From Gautieria morchelliformis (taxonomy: Eukaryota; Basidiomycota; Agaricomycetes; Gomphales; Gomphaceae): DNA of 64,000 nucleotides. A program made the position numbers and the translations under genes. The notes under the pieces were generated by a model that made no database searches, was not told the origin of the DNA, and worked only from the letters and a program-made list of their open reading frames with translations. The stretch is from positions 372,001 to 436,000 of the forward strand of contig WHVA01000001.1 in the NCBI GenBank assembly GCA_015179125.1, read 5' to 3'. This document shows positions 10,459-20,901 of the stretch, piece after piece. Numbering within the stretch: position 1 is the first letter of the stretch; each line of letters opens with the position of its first letter.

Positions 10459-10592
10459 TGTTAGCGTTAGTGTTAGTAAGCAGAGAACGCACGGACCAGG
10501 ACGCTATTATATAAGCTCGCTAGAATATTGTCGCACCTCAGTGAAACTGCCGTTCACTGAGATAACCGGTTTTTAGCGCAAAGACATTTTCA
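10459..10592 (+). repeat. Copia-A 3' LTR (134 bp)
   Basis: Follows the purine tract AAGGGGGAG (10450-10458). It matches the 5' LTR except for the missing 108-nt intron-like segment and a few substitutions (for example ATATCGTCGTACC versus ATATTGTCGCACC). It ends CATTTTCA before the AGCAT duplication. Confidence 0.9.
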
Positions 10593-10595
10593 AGC

Positions 10596-12023
10596 ATGAG
10601 GGCGAGTACGCTACCATGAGAGCTGATTGATGCCGTTACCGATAATCTCTACGAGGACCATGACCGCGATGGTTTAATTGCGTGTTCGCTGGTTTGCCAT
10701 TCCTGGCTTCCCTCTGGCCAACGTCATCTTTTCCATCGGGTAATGTTTTTTCTGGACGGAGATGACTGCGAGAGAAAGGCTCAAGCTTTCCTCAGTTCTC
10801 CTCATCTTGCCAATTACATCCGAGAGCTGAAGGTGCACTTGAGTGGAGACCGATGGGCAGCTAGGAAACAGGCATACCGGTGTATGGATCAATCACTCCC
10901 CGCGGCGGTGTTACGCAAGCTCAACAAGCTCCAGAGCATAGAGCTACGCAAGCTGGATTTGGATGAATTGGGAGTAGATCTTCGCCAATCGCTTCGATCG
11001 GCCCTCCTGCTACCCTCGCTCACGTCCCTAACACTCAATATTATTAACCTTAAAAGCACCAACGCCGTGAGCCTTCTATGTTCCGCCGAAAGTCTAATGG
11101 CTTTATCGTTAAATTATGTCATTTTGCCGTCGTGGCAGTTTCAGAACCTCTTGATGCAAGGAGATCAAGAAGGAAATGACGATGAATCAAGGCAGCGGAT
11201 CTGCCTTTCTCGCCTGAATTTAGATTTGGACTTTGGAGACAGTTCTTGCCACATCGACTGGTTTCTTGGGCCTCGATCGCCATATGAAATATCGCACATA
11301 CAGACTTTGCGTGTAGTTGATTCCAGACAACACGACGAGAAATCTTTAAACCGCCTGCTTCGCAAAATTGGAAGCTCACTCAAACATCTCGAATTTTACC
11401 TGCCACCTAGCAAGCAAATTCCACGTGAGTGACCACCTAGCTTGAACTCAAATAGATTGTTTGACTTTACAGGCTTAGCTGTTGAAAACTTACATTTCGA
11501 CATCAAACTGGAGTTTAACTCCAATATTACCTTCCTACGTTTGACCAATATCGATTGTACGCAATTCAACTCAATGGAGTCGGATTCATTCGGGCAGGCC
11601 TGGCTTCTACGGCTCCTTTCTAATATTGGCACTTCTAACAAATTAGAGCAGATCGAACTCGAAGTGCTATTTGACACTGATGAGTTTAGGGACATGTGCT
11701 CAGCTTCTGCTTGGGGCCAAGTTGACTGCATCCTTGCAGGAAAGTTTCGGAACCTGCAGAAACTGGACATCCAGCTTTTGGCCACCAGGCACAGACAGTT
11801 TGTCGACGTCCATGAGCTTGCTCAGCGTATGCTTGACGTGCATCCATTGTTAATAGAGCGAGATGTTTCAGTGGATGTTCGGTGCAAAATTCCGATATTG
11901 GACCTGGATGCGGATACATATGCTCCTACATGGTCGACATCGGACGTAGATACAGATACATATGTGCAGTCTCCACCTTGGTCTTGGCGAGAGGCTGCTC
12001 CGGATTCTCCCGCAACAATTTGA
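10596..12023 (+). pseudogene. F-box/LRR-type protein gene, Copia-A at its start codon
   Basis: ATG at 10596 is rebuilt by the AGCAT target duplication. The frame reads MRASTLP, a TGA at 10617-10619, then ELIDAVTDNLYEDHDRDGLI and ACSLVCHSWLPSGQRHLFHR, a typical fungal F-box (substrate receptor of SCF ubiquitin ligases). Leucine-rich beta-alpha repeats follow (LPSLTSLTLNII, LMALSLNYVILPSW). An intron at 11425-11472 (48 nt, GTGAGT...TTTACAG) joins exons in phase 1; the second exon reads LAVENLHFDIKLEFNS and ends ...PDSPATI at 12023. The nonsense codon and the lost promoter make it a probable pseudogene; ATG 10743 could start a protein without the F-box. Confidence 0.75.
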
Positions 12024-12499
12024 GTTTGCCTTCCACTTTGGTGCTTCTGCGGAGATAAAAAGTTTGTTTGAGTGTTCCATGATGCAGAAGCAAGCATCGC
12101 TGAGAGCCTACAAGCTGAGCCATGTTTCATAGGCAGCTACATATTGAAAAGAGTGTGAGCTACATAGACAGACATTACAATTATACTCCATATAAGCTGC
12201 AGATTCATATGCCCTGTGTGAAACCGAAATTGAGTTCCGGTTGAGCGTAGTTGAAGCCCAGTGGCAAACCCGAGAGACAAGGCCAGGGGTGCAGGGTGGA
12301 GCTCAGACTGTGTGTCTCTGACTGCCTCTGGGCCATGCCAAATCTTGTCCTGGGGGTTCAGCAGGTGCCTATAATAGGCCCAGCTTCATATGTGGTTGAA
12401 GCCCGATGTCAAAGCCGAAAGATATGTCCTGTGCAGGCTCTAAAGTCTGAAGATTCCCCACTGCCGGTGAGCCCATGATAATTGACTGCAACCAGAGCC
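12024..12499. other. F-box gene 3' flank, nothing recognised
   Basis: Includes the likely 3' untranslated region. No AATAAA, repeat terminus or conserved frame was found. Two similar phrases (GTTGAAGCCC with nearby AAACCCGAGAG and AAAGCCGAAAG) at 12252 and 12388 hint at an old short duplication. Confidence 0.35.
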
Positions 12500-12730
12500 T
12501 TTTTTTTTTCCATCTAAGTTATTGTCTTTTGGGGCATTGCCCTATGTAAGATGTAGCTACAAAGACCTGGCCAACATGTGTGCTATCTCACCTGTCCTTC
12601 TCTATCTCTGCTTGTGCTCTGTGGGCAATGCCTTGGTGTGTCCATGCAATTGGTGGTGGGGTGAGTGCTGCGCCCTGCACATGGTCTGCTCCTTTGTGCT
12701 TGCATGTCCTTTTCCCTCCTCGCTATTGCT
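12500..12730 (-). mobile_element. LINE 3' end fragment (3' UTR plus A-tail)
   Basis: Ten T at 12500-12509 form the A-tail on the reverse strand. The adjoining GTCTTTTGGGGCATTGCCCTATGTAAGA, in two pieces, matches the 3' UTR of the LINE at 22508-24690 (there GGGGCAAGGCCCTATGTAAG). The similarity fades after about 230 bp. No coding part remains. Confidence 0.65.
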
Positions 12731-13211
12731 CCACCTCCCTCCCTCTTGACCAAGTCTCAGTACATTCCCTTGAACCTCTTTGTGTATCTGAACAATGGGC
12801 CAGAGCCATGCTTGGTACTCACCAGTGACCCTCCCTTGGCCTGCCCAAACCTTGCCCAATGCTGGATGCTATTTACTACATGAACCACTTCACTTCTGAT
12901 GTTGTTCCAAAATTGGAAGTGCAGAGGCACAGTGGAGGTGAATAAGCAAGTGGAACTGGTGGAAGTGTGTAAGAGAGTAGATCTTAGGGCCTTGTATCAC
13001 AAGGGCAAACGGAACTCGACCAAGGTGTGGTTATTCCGTGTGCTACGTAGTGACTGTGTAAGGTCAGATGATCTGGGGAACTGCTGCATGTTCCCACACA
13101 AGAACTACACAGTGGATCCAAAGGGATCCACTAATCTATCCAGCAGCGTGCATTGCCTTAAGGGCAATGTGGGTAAATAAGGTATTTACACCCTCCCCTT
13201 CTATGAACAAC

Positions 13212-14211
13212 TCAGGTATCCTCATAGAGGGACCTGGTGAGATCATCAGAATCCGCATCTGACATATGAATGTCAGAGTAGGGAGCTGGTGATGATTGCA
13301 TGTCCATCAGAAGACCTGGGCTGTCGGCAGGGATGTTGGGTGGGGAATTGGTGCCCATGTCCTGCCGAAAGGTGACATTGGCAACTGGGTCGTGGGCTGG
13401 TACTGGACCTCGAGTCACAGCTAGCTCGTGGTCTAGCTGTGCTCTGGTGGCTGTTGAGGCCACGGCTGTCATGGATGCCACTCGGTCGCGGTCCCACAGC
13501 GCCGCCACTTGCAGCCTCTCCTGCCCTATCTGGGCAGGTGTGTTGAAGGTGGCCCCAGCCAACTCACACTGGACAAATAACTATGGATTACACTGTCCCA
13601 GGTCACTCCACCATGTTTGGCTAGCCAGCGGGCGACCTCCTATAGAGGGATGTCCTGGGCCGATTGGCCTTGGATGGGGAACATGCGGTGACCGACACCC
13701 TCAGGGTGTCACCAATGGCATATTGGATCTCATTGGTTGACACAAGATCCTGCCATTGGTTGATGACACAGAACAGGTCGCGCATTTGTGATCGGAGGGG
13801 GCAGGGAGGCTTGGTGTTCTTTGGTGCAAGCTTTCTCATCCACATCCACACATCCATGTCATGGATGTTCAGACTACCATCCGGCTTGTCACAGATGGCA
13901 GGTGGGATGCCTTCAGGGTTGTGCAGCTAGCCCTGGAGCACCTCCTGGATGTCCTCAGCGGTTCCTTCATCGATGATGAAGCAGCGTGTTTGGCCTCTTT
14001 CAAGAGGTCCCGGAACCTCTTCTCTGGTGTCACAGAGGTTGAACCATTCAGCTTCTTGTTGCATCCTTTTTCCAACAGGCTGTGGCAGGCGGCCCGTTAC
14101 GGAGAATGGAAGGTCCCTGTATGGGATCCTGCTTTGCCGGTCAAATAGGAGAAATTCCATGTATTTTCGATATAGTGACCTTAAAATATAGCATACAGGC
14201 TTTGCTATCAT
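13212..14211 (-). other. Reverse-strand coding remnants, protein not recognised
   Basis: Three reverse-strand frames follow each other. 14211-13927 holds YREEP-like acidic text with FLLFDRQSRIPYRDLPFSV; 13857-13621 holds MDVWMWMRKLAPKNTKPPCP and INQWQDLVSTNEIQYAIGD; 13562-13212 holds MAGATFNTPAQIGQERLQVA and a Ser/Asp-rich end DIHMSDADSDDL. Their order and lack of overlap suggest one decayed gene. Similar Asp-rich text occurs in the frame at 16069-16290. A transposon-encoded protein is possible, but no diagnostic motif was seen. Confidence 0.35.
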
Positions 14212-14289
14212 TGGGGATGATCTATTTAAACTTCCTCTAATTTCTTATCATTTTTTAGCCATTTTTAACGAAGTCCTTGGCCCAAAACA

Positions 14290-14570
14290 CTTCTATTCTG
14301 TTGCAGCAGAGTTATGAATCCACATGTATCCACAACTCTGCTTATTCAAACTCCGACGCGCGCGCGCCCGAACTCGAGCCTGTGGACACTTACGCGCCCA
14401 CAAACTCTGGCCAACCTACCGGTTCAGACTCAGCACTCTGGAAATAGCAATGTATTCCCAAGCCTCCACAACACAGTTTGTGCAATACAAACTCAGCCCA
14501 ACCTATGCTACCATAGCAACAAGCCTATGCTAGGCTGTGCTGTGCCATGACTACACTCCTAAAATAGAAT
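14290..14570. other. No feature recognised
   Basis: Contains a short (CG) run at 14356-14368 and otherwise unremarkable sequence leading into the TGACTCA block. Confidence 0.3.
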
Positions 14571-14578
14571 TAGGGTCA

Positions 14579-15117
14579 TGACTCACTGCCAAGCTGGAGT
14601 ATTATTGGTCCAAAGTCTTGTGACTTGGGAAATGACTCCTGCATGACTCAGAGCCTGGCTCGGCACATGACTCATGCTTGGACTCTGGCGTATCATTGGC
14701 TGAGAGGCCTCTTACCAATGAAAGGCTGTGTTGAGCTAATCCTCTTTAAGAATAAGGGTGTATCTTATTCTTAGACGTGAGCCATGCCTGACTCACTACC
14801 CCATTTCTGCATGACTCACCCCCTAATCGTGGGCTGCGATTGGTCAACACGAGTTCTGACTCATTACCCTTTTTCACTCTGACTCACTACCCCATTTCTG
14901 CATGACTCAGTGCATGACTCACTCCCTAATCGTGAACCGCGATTGGCCAACACATGCTCTGACTCACTACCCTTTTTCTCTCTGACTCACTACCCCATTT
15001 CTGTGTGCCTCAGTGCATGACTCACACCCTATTTGTGGACTGTGATTGGCCAACACATGCTCTGACTCACAACCCTTTTTCTCAATGACTCACTACCCTA
15101 TTTCTTCGTGACTCATT
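14579..15117 (+). promoter_or_regulatory. Cluster of fifteen TGACTCA (Gcn4/AP-1 type) sites in tandem units
   Basis: Exact TGACTCA occurs fifteen times within 540 bp, the densest part in three imperfect tandem units of about 90-103 bp (14791-14880, 14881-14983, 14984-15086). Each unit also carries GATTGGCCAACAC or similar, which reads as a CCAAT box on the other strand. TGACTCA is the core site of Gcn4/AP-1 bZIP factors. A TATA box lies 30 bp downstream. The simplest reading is an enhancer, probably the U3 part of an LTR, but LTR ends were not found. Confidence 0.6.
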
Positions 15118-15145
15118 CTAGTCTATTAATAGATAGTAGATACAA

Positions 15146-15153
15146 TATAAAAG
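15146..15153 (+). promoter_or_regulatory. TATA box (TATAAAAG)
   Basis: TATAAAAG follows the TGACTCA cluster and precedes a pyrimidine-rich start region near 15175. No intact reading frame follows on this strand before 17288. Confidence 0.5.
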
Positions 15154-15169
15154 GAGGCCTTACTGCCCA

Positions 15170-15900
15170 CCTTTCATCAGCCAATACATCATCATCTACT
15201 ATCCACGTACCTCGTGTGACTTGCCAAGCTTGCACAGCTTACTAAGCTGCTAACCCCAGCTAGGGTTATTACACTTACTTAGTGTATTAATTCTCAGTTA
15301 AGTAGTTGCGTTTCTACTTAGCCACCCGGACTAACACTCCAGGTGAAATTCTGCAGAGTGAGTCTGACAATCGATTTCCTTGTCAATTAGCTCTCCAATA
15401 CCCGAGACGAACTGATCAGTGACTTTCCTGTTCAGTGACTTTCACAAGTCACTTCTTAAACCCTAGTCGCTCATTTATTGCAGTGCATTGACGTTAATCG
15501 GGTCAGTCCACTTACAAACTCTCCTGTGAAGCCATTCCTATCTTTTTGGAATACTTGGACCCCGATAGTCGTCCTCGAACCTACAGACTTTTAGTTTATT
15601 GTTCAGTGCTGCTAAGAAACATATTGCCTTCCATCCATATTAACTTGGACTAGTTTTTACGCGGATTGCAACCAAGGTACAAATATTAAATTATTTCTGG
15701 AGTTGTGCTGCAGCATTGTTTAATATTCTTTGAGTTTCGTATACGACATGTTCTGATAGACCAAAGTGTTAGCTCTGACACCAAAGTCTTGAAGGGTTCC
15801 AAAACAGTCCCTGAGAGGCATGAATTCCCCTTCCCCTGGGAGAGGGTGGGGGCAATGACAGTGACAATGCGAGTGGGAGGACTGTCTGTCTGGCCCTCTC
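15170..15900. other. Leader-like region without gene
   Basis: Probable transcribed leader of the element driven by the 15146 TATA box. It contains CAGTGACTTTC twice (15417, 15433) and no conserved frame. No LTR terminus could be assigned. Confidence 0.3.
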
Positions 15901-15904
15901 TTGC

Positions 15905-16510
15905 TCTGCCATGACGTACTCAGCCTGGGCCATGGCCAGCACCTGCCCTAGTGCTGGGTCATCAACTGTGTGACTCGGTGAATGGGAAAGGTACTCCTGG
16001 GTGACATGTTTGCATACGTCACCAATGGGGTCATAGGTGACGAGTTTGTCATAACCTCAGGCACATCTCTACTTTGAGATGTGCTGGGGGCAGTCTGGAT
16101 CATAATGTTTCAGATCCAGGTCGTCCGAGTAGAAGCCGTCGGGGATGTCATCTGTTGATGCCAGTGGCTTGCTTGGGCCCATGAAGGACAGGCTGGGAGC
16201 GTTAGCCATCCATAAGGCCTGGCATTGGCTGGCCAGGGGCATGGTCCAGAGCGGTGATCCAGTTTTTACCAGTCCAGCCATAGCATGCAATGGCAGCAGG
16301 GCTGTCGTGCAGGATGATGGGACAGCCGTGGGTTGTGGGCCAGGCTCTGCTCACTTCATGGCGACAAGCTTGCATTGCAAGGCCTGGACCAGGCTTCCCA
16401 GGTCCTGTGACCTGGAGCGCTCGGTCTTGAGCATGCTGTGGAGGGCCCTGAAGTCCTCTTTCAGGGACGCTACCTCCTGCTTAAGGTTGCAGCTACTTGA
16501 TTGCGCATTC
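15905..16510 (-). pseudogene. Coiled-coil, Gag-like remnant (reverse strand)
   Basis: Reading down from 16500, the reverse strand gives LKQEVASLKEDFRALHSMLK and then TERSRSQDLGSLVQALQCKL, a heptad-like coiled coil. Stops follow, then in another frame SLSFMGPSKPLASTDDIPDG and an Asp-rich end near 16069. Further down is VLAMAQAEYVMAEQERARQT. The composition fits the N-terminal part of a gypsy Gag, but no Gag core or zinc knuckle is present. Confidence 0.35.
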
Positions 16511-16534
16511 CTTATTGTGTGGTGTTTGACCTGT

Positions 16535-16888
16535 AGCTACCACAAATGTACGAACCGATTATCCAGAATGTACTGTTTCACCCCCTGAAGTGACTGTAGT
16601 CTTGTTTGATAGCTACAGAACTTAATCCTTGATAGTTTTCTCCAAATCTTTGTTGAGAGTCTACTATTACTGCCTACTCTAAACTATCTCAAAAGCGAAG
16701 CCTTGTGAGACAGCCGCTCTCTAGATTGAACCTGTTTTTCTCAATGCGGTCATGTGACCAGCATCCATCAGTGACGGATGTGCCTCACAGAGCTTAGTCA
16801 GCACACAGCGAAAGGACAAATATAGCAGTCCCAGCCGCTAAGCAATCGAAGTCATTTATCAAAACATTTTAATCTGATATATATCATA
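16535..16888 (+). repeat. Repeat-E fragment (3' part)
   Basis: Matches 21610-21971: ATCCAGAAT, GTAGTCTTGTTTGATAGC, the E-box in GGTCATGTGACC (CACGTG in the other copies) and GCCTCACAGAGCTTAGTCAG, ending near TTTTAATCTGATA. The 5' two thirds are missing. Confidence 0.7.
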
Positions 16889-16964
16889 AAATTAAGAGGC
16901 CAGTGTGGAAGACTGGCATAACACGCCAGTTCTTTAGGTTGTCCAGTAGCTCAAGAGTTACCGT

Positions 16965-17287
16965 TTAGGCCTCGTTATGGGCCTCAAGTATGTGATACGG
17001 GCCAATGTATCTTCCTTTGGGTAGGGTCAGGTTTTGAGTGGACAAGTATATGCGGTCGCCGACCGCATACATGTCTCTGTCCTGGTGTTTCTTGTTTGGG
17101 TGAAACACCTGTGTTTCACGATGCTCTAGTATTGCATTGTGCACCATCATCAGGTTCCCACAAGCCTGTTGGGATAACTGGGACACTCCCTTGAAAGGAG
17201 TATCTGCTGTCATAGGCATGTTGATCCGTGGCATGTAACCATGGTTCAGCTCAAAGGGCGCAAACCCTGTGGTGGCACTGACATTGC
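16965..17287 (-). pseudogene. Ty3/gypsy integrase C-terminal fragment
   Basis: The reverse strand reads NSNVSATTGFAPFELNHGYM and later VGDRIYLSTQNLTLPKGRYI, the region between the integrase catalytic core and the C-terminal domain of chromodomain gypsy elements. It meets the forward-strand integrase of another copy head-on at about 17287, so an inversion or a junction of two elements lies there. Confidence 0.75.
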
Positions 17288-18680
17288 TGTTGATGGCAGA
17301 TGGTCCCTCAATTCCGCTGGATTCCTCTGCTACAAGTCCCAAATCTACATTCTGGACATCAATGATCTACGACTCCGCGTACTCCAGCAAAGCCACAATC
17401 ATCTGCTCTCAGGACACCAAGGCCAAAACAAGACCCTTGACATCATCTGACGCACCTACACTTGGCCACTCCTCTGCACGATGGTCCAAGACTACTGCAA
17501 GTCATGCACAACCTGTATGCATGCCAAGCCACAATGTCACAAACCCTATGACCTCCTGAAGCAACTTCCAGTCCTGGAACAGGCCTGGAATTTGATATCC
17601 ATGGACTTCATCAAGAAACTTCCTAAGCCATCTGGCTATGATACCATTCTAGTTATTGTTGACTGCCTTACAAAGCAGTCTATCTTTATTCTGACCTATG
17701 ACACCATCACTTCCGCCCAGCTTGCACAGCTTTTCATGCTCCACATATTTTCCAAGCATGGAATCCCCTCCCATGTCACTTCCGACCGCGGATCAGAATT
17801 CATGTCATCCTTTTTCCACACTCTGGGCAAGGCTCTCGACATGAAGCTTCACTTCACTTCTGGTTATCATCCTGAAGGTGACAGCCAAACAGAATGCACC
17901 AATCAGACCCTCGAGCAGTACCTCCGCATCTATTGCAACTACCAACATAGCAATTGGTCTGACCTTCTTCTGCTTGCGGAATTTGCTTACAACAATGTGC
18001 CTTCTGCCACCACTGGAATTTCACCCATCTACGCCAACAAAGGCTATCACCTGAATCTCGCCATCCACCCTGAACGTGACCTTGGCTCTGCCAGAGCCTG
18101 AGAATTCATTGTGGAACTCAATGACCTTCACCAACACCTCTGAGAGAACATTTCGGCTGCCCAAAAGAGATATCAAACTTCCACCGATTGGAAACATCTT
18201 CTGCAACTGGCATTCAAAATAGGCGATAAAGTCTTTGTCAAAGCTGAAAACTTCGGCACCACTCGCCCTTTGAAGAAGCTCTCTGAAAAATACCTTGGCC
18301 CTTACGAGGTCATTGATAAGGCTGGCAGTCGTTCTTTCACTTTCAGACTTCCTGACAAGATGTGCACAGTACATCCAGTATTCCATGTCTCTATGCTTTA
18401 ACCATCAGTTCCGAACATTATTCCAAATCATGAACAACCTCTGCCTCCACCAGTCATCATCAATGGAGAACCGGAATATGAGATTTTGGAAATTCTCAAC
18501 TCCAAGCTCGACAGACGATACCACTGCCAACTCCAGTACCTAGTCAAGTGGGCAGGCTATGAAAACACCAACGAAGAGACCTCATGGATTTCCACCATGG
18601 AACTCGACCACACCTCTGAACTCGTCTCTGATTTCCACATGGCATACCCTGTCAAGCCTGGTCCCATTTGCACGCCATAG
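17288..18680 (+). pseudogene. Ty3/gypsy integrase with chromodomain (remnant)
   Basis: In order: HHCC zinc finger (HNHLLSGH ... CKSCTTC), DDE core with SMDFIKKLPK, VTSDRGSEFM and the glutamate in DSQTECTNQTLEQYL, C-terminal domain KYLGPYEVIDKAGSRSFTF, and chromodomain YHCQLQYLVKWAGYENTNEE to TSWI. TGA at 18099-18101 and 18141-18143 and TAA near 18399 break it, as does a stop within the zinc finger. RT and protease are absent. Chromodomains of this type steer integration to marked chromatin. Confidence 0.85.
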
Positions 18681-18792
18681 CATTTTCCAACCCTCAGTTC
18701 TGACACCTTATTTTGCTCTTATTGTTCAAGTCATAAGATCAAACCTAATGATTATTCTGCCACTATAATATTCTGCCAATCCAAGAAACTGT

Positions 18793-19070
18793 TGTGATAA
18801 ACGCAGCTATATTATTTAAATCATCTTTATATATACACAGAATCCCAGTCTCGTAAGTATTCCACTCCGTTCCAAGTGGTATTCCCATGCTTTTCTAGAA
18901 CTGCACCTTGCTGGTTTACCATGGTCTGCACGTGCCTTAGGGTCTATCCCAGCGACATTCTTCATGATTTTTTTTGACTTTCGAGTTGGTTCTGACGCCG
19001 GCTGCTCCCTAGCTAGGAACCCTGTCGAGTAATTCAACCGTAAGCAAGCTTTCCCTGGATTTAAACGCAA
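18793..19070. repeat. LTR-like fragment related to Repeat-E start and to bases 1-208
   Basis: It begins TGTTGTGATAAACGCAGC, as both complete Repeat-E copies do, and has TTTATATATA. It then departs into the inverted partner of bases 1-208 and ends around TTTAAACGCAACA. A TG...CA LTR is possible. No target duplication was found. Confidence 0.45.
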
Positions 19071-20300
19071 CAGACAAAACCAGCCAGGCAGTGTATGACC
19101 TTCTTCACGAGGAGCATCTGGCTGTGTCTCGAAACCCTTCAAAGGCTCCTGGGCTGCACAACGTCATCTCCCGCAAATGCAAGGGCGACAAGGTCCCGCT
19201 GCTCAAATGCCTTTGACACCGTGGCCCTTTCCCCTTCATCTTCATGTGCTGTTATTGTCCCTCGATCGCACTGTCTGCATCCGAGCCTTCGAATGCAGCG
19301 CCGACCTGCTTCCTCTATAGCGTAGCTTTAGCATTGCCTGTGCGTTCCTTGGGTGCTTGACTCTGCACCCGAGTACTCGGCTCGCTGGGTAACTCCAGTA
19401 CACCGTCCATCCAGATCTCAGCGATTGCAAGTTTTCTGATGCTCCTCAACCCCGAAGTTCTTCAGAATCTTCTCCATTCGGTTTTTCGGTCTGTCTGCTC
19501 CAGCACTGTTTTTGCTAATGAGTATCTCCTTCCACTGTGACTTTGTGGAGATGTGTGCGGCTGAAGCTATGGGTTGCTCGCCATGCGCGGCTTGGCAGGA
19601 GGAGAAGCAGGATACACTCATTCAGAATCGTCAGGCTGGACCTGCGGGGAAGAACGAATCGTCTGCACCGGGGCAACCTAGACGGCGAGGACGTGCGTCG
19701 GGGCGTCGGGGCGTCGCACGCCGCGGCCGTATCCGGCGATCTCCAGCTCGTGCGGGAGCCGTCCCATGGGTGCTGCTTCCAACGACTTGAATGATGTGCT
19801 AGAGCTATCCGGTAGTGCGACGGGACCTCAGTTTAACCTAAATCACACCACGGTCAGAATGTCCCCACAACTCCGGGAACATCAACACGACAAACCGCTG
19901 CTTGGTCAGGGCGAAGCGGCAGCCTCCACTCAACACGCTGGACCCGAATGTCGCCAGCATCAGTAGCATCGTCCTACCCGCCACTCGCATCTTCCTCACC
20001 CTCTCCAGGCCGCGCTATTGCATCCCGGAAGTCATCCGCGGCCTCGGCGACACGCGGCACATCCAGTGCCATCGCATCCTGCATGAATTTCATACAGAAA
20101 ACGCCCCACCCTATCTCCTTCATGGGATCAGTATCCTCATCGCGTTGCAAATACGGCAATTCCTGGAAGGCATTGGCCTTCCTGTGACGTCTTCCATGCC
20201 CCCGTCGGTGTCGTCATAGTACTTGCATCATCTCCCTGTATTTTGTGGGCTCTGCGAGCAGTAGTGGAAGCCAGATATGCCTATAACCTTGAGAGAGGCG
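19071..20300. other. About 1.2 kb without recognised gene
   Basis: The reverse strand has a moderately long frame at 20159-19974 (LQRDEDTDPMKEIGWGVFCM) that may be the linker between integrase and RT of the adjoining Copia-A2 remnant, since it lies where that linker would. The stretch 19140-19960 has no recognisable domain. Confidence 0.3.
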
Positions 20301-20314
20301 AAATCACACCTTGT

Positions 20315-20901
20315 TCAGTACCGTAGTAATGGCTGAAATGATAAACGCGGGAATGTCAACAGTCGACTTCGCTGTCGTTGTTTGCCGTGACCAAGTGTGA
20401 CACACCGCGCAGACTTCGCATCCAGCTTGCTGGAGTGTTCCTTCAGCACAAAGACTATTGTGCCCCACTCAGGTAGGTCCGTGAGATCGGGCTTTGCGCC
20501 ATGTACCAGCTCGTACGGTGTTTTGCCGTCGAGCGCGCGCGTCGAGGTACGATTTTTCAACCAGACCGCGTGCTGCACTGACTCGGTCCACAGGAACTTG
20601 GGCAAGTCTGCTGTCAGGGGCATGGCTCGCGCGTGCTCTAACAGCGTTCTATTCAGTTGTTCCGACACCCCGTTCTCCTCTGGCGTGTCATGTACGGTAA
20701 GACTCCGTATCGTCCCTCTTGACTTAAGGTGCATCGTGAATTCCTGCAAAAGATACTCACCGCCGCGATCCATTTGCAGGTGTTTTATTTTCGCGCCGTT
20801 CTGGGTCTTGACCCACGCCTCGTATTGCCTATAGCAGCCGAACACTTCGGCCTTCCTTGCCATGGGGACGAGGTAAGTCCACCTATTGTGGTCATCAGTA
20901 A
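20315..20901 (-). pseudogene. Copia-A2 integrase core (part 2)
   Basis: The reverse strand reads TDDHNRWTYLVPMARKAEVF, then MDRGGEYLLQEFTMHLKSRG, TVHDTPEENGVSEQLNRTLL and WLKNRTSTRALDGKTPYELV. It is clearly related to Copia-A but lacks its nonsense codon and deletion. The frame fails near 20380 and no RT follows. Repeat-E splits it from its upstream half at 21972. Confidence 0.85.

Larger units (their letters stand above)
5926..10592 (+). mobile_element. Copia-A, Ty1/copia LTR retrotransposon (TSD AGCAT)
   Basis: A complete 4667-bp element: 5' LTR 5926-6167, primer-binding site 6168-6179, gag-protease-integrase-RT-RNase H region 6172-10451, purine tract 10450-10458, 3' LTR 10459-10592. It is flanked by AGCAT at 5921-5925 and 10593-10597. 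The order protease-integrase-RT-RNase H defines copia. One nonsense codon and one small deletion in the integrase region inactivate it. A relative lies on the reverse strand at 20315-22507. Confidence 0.95.
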
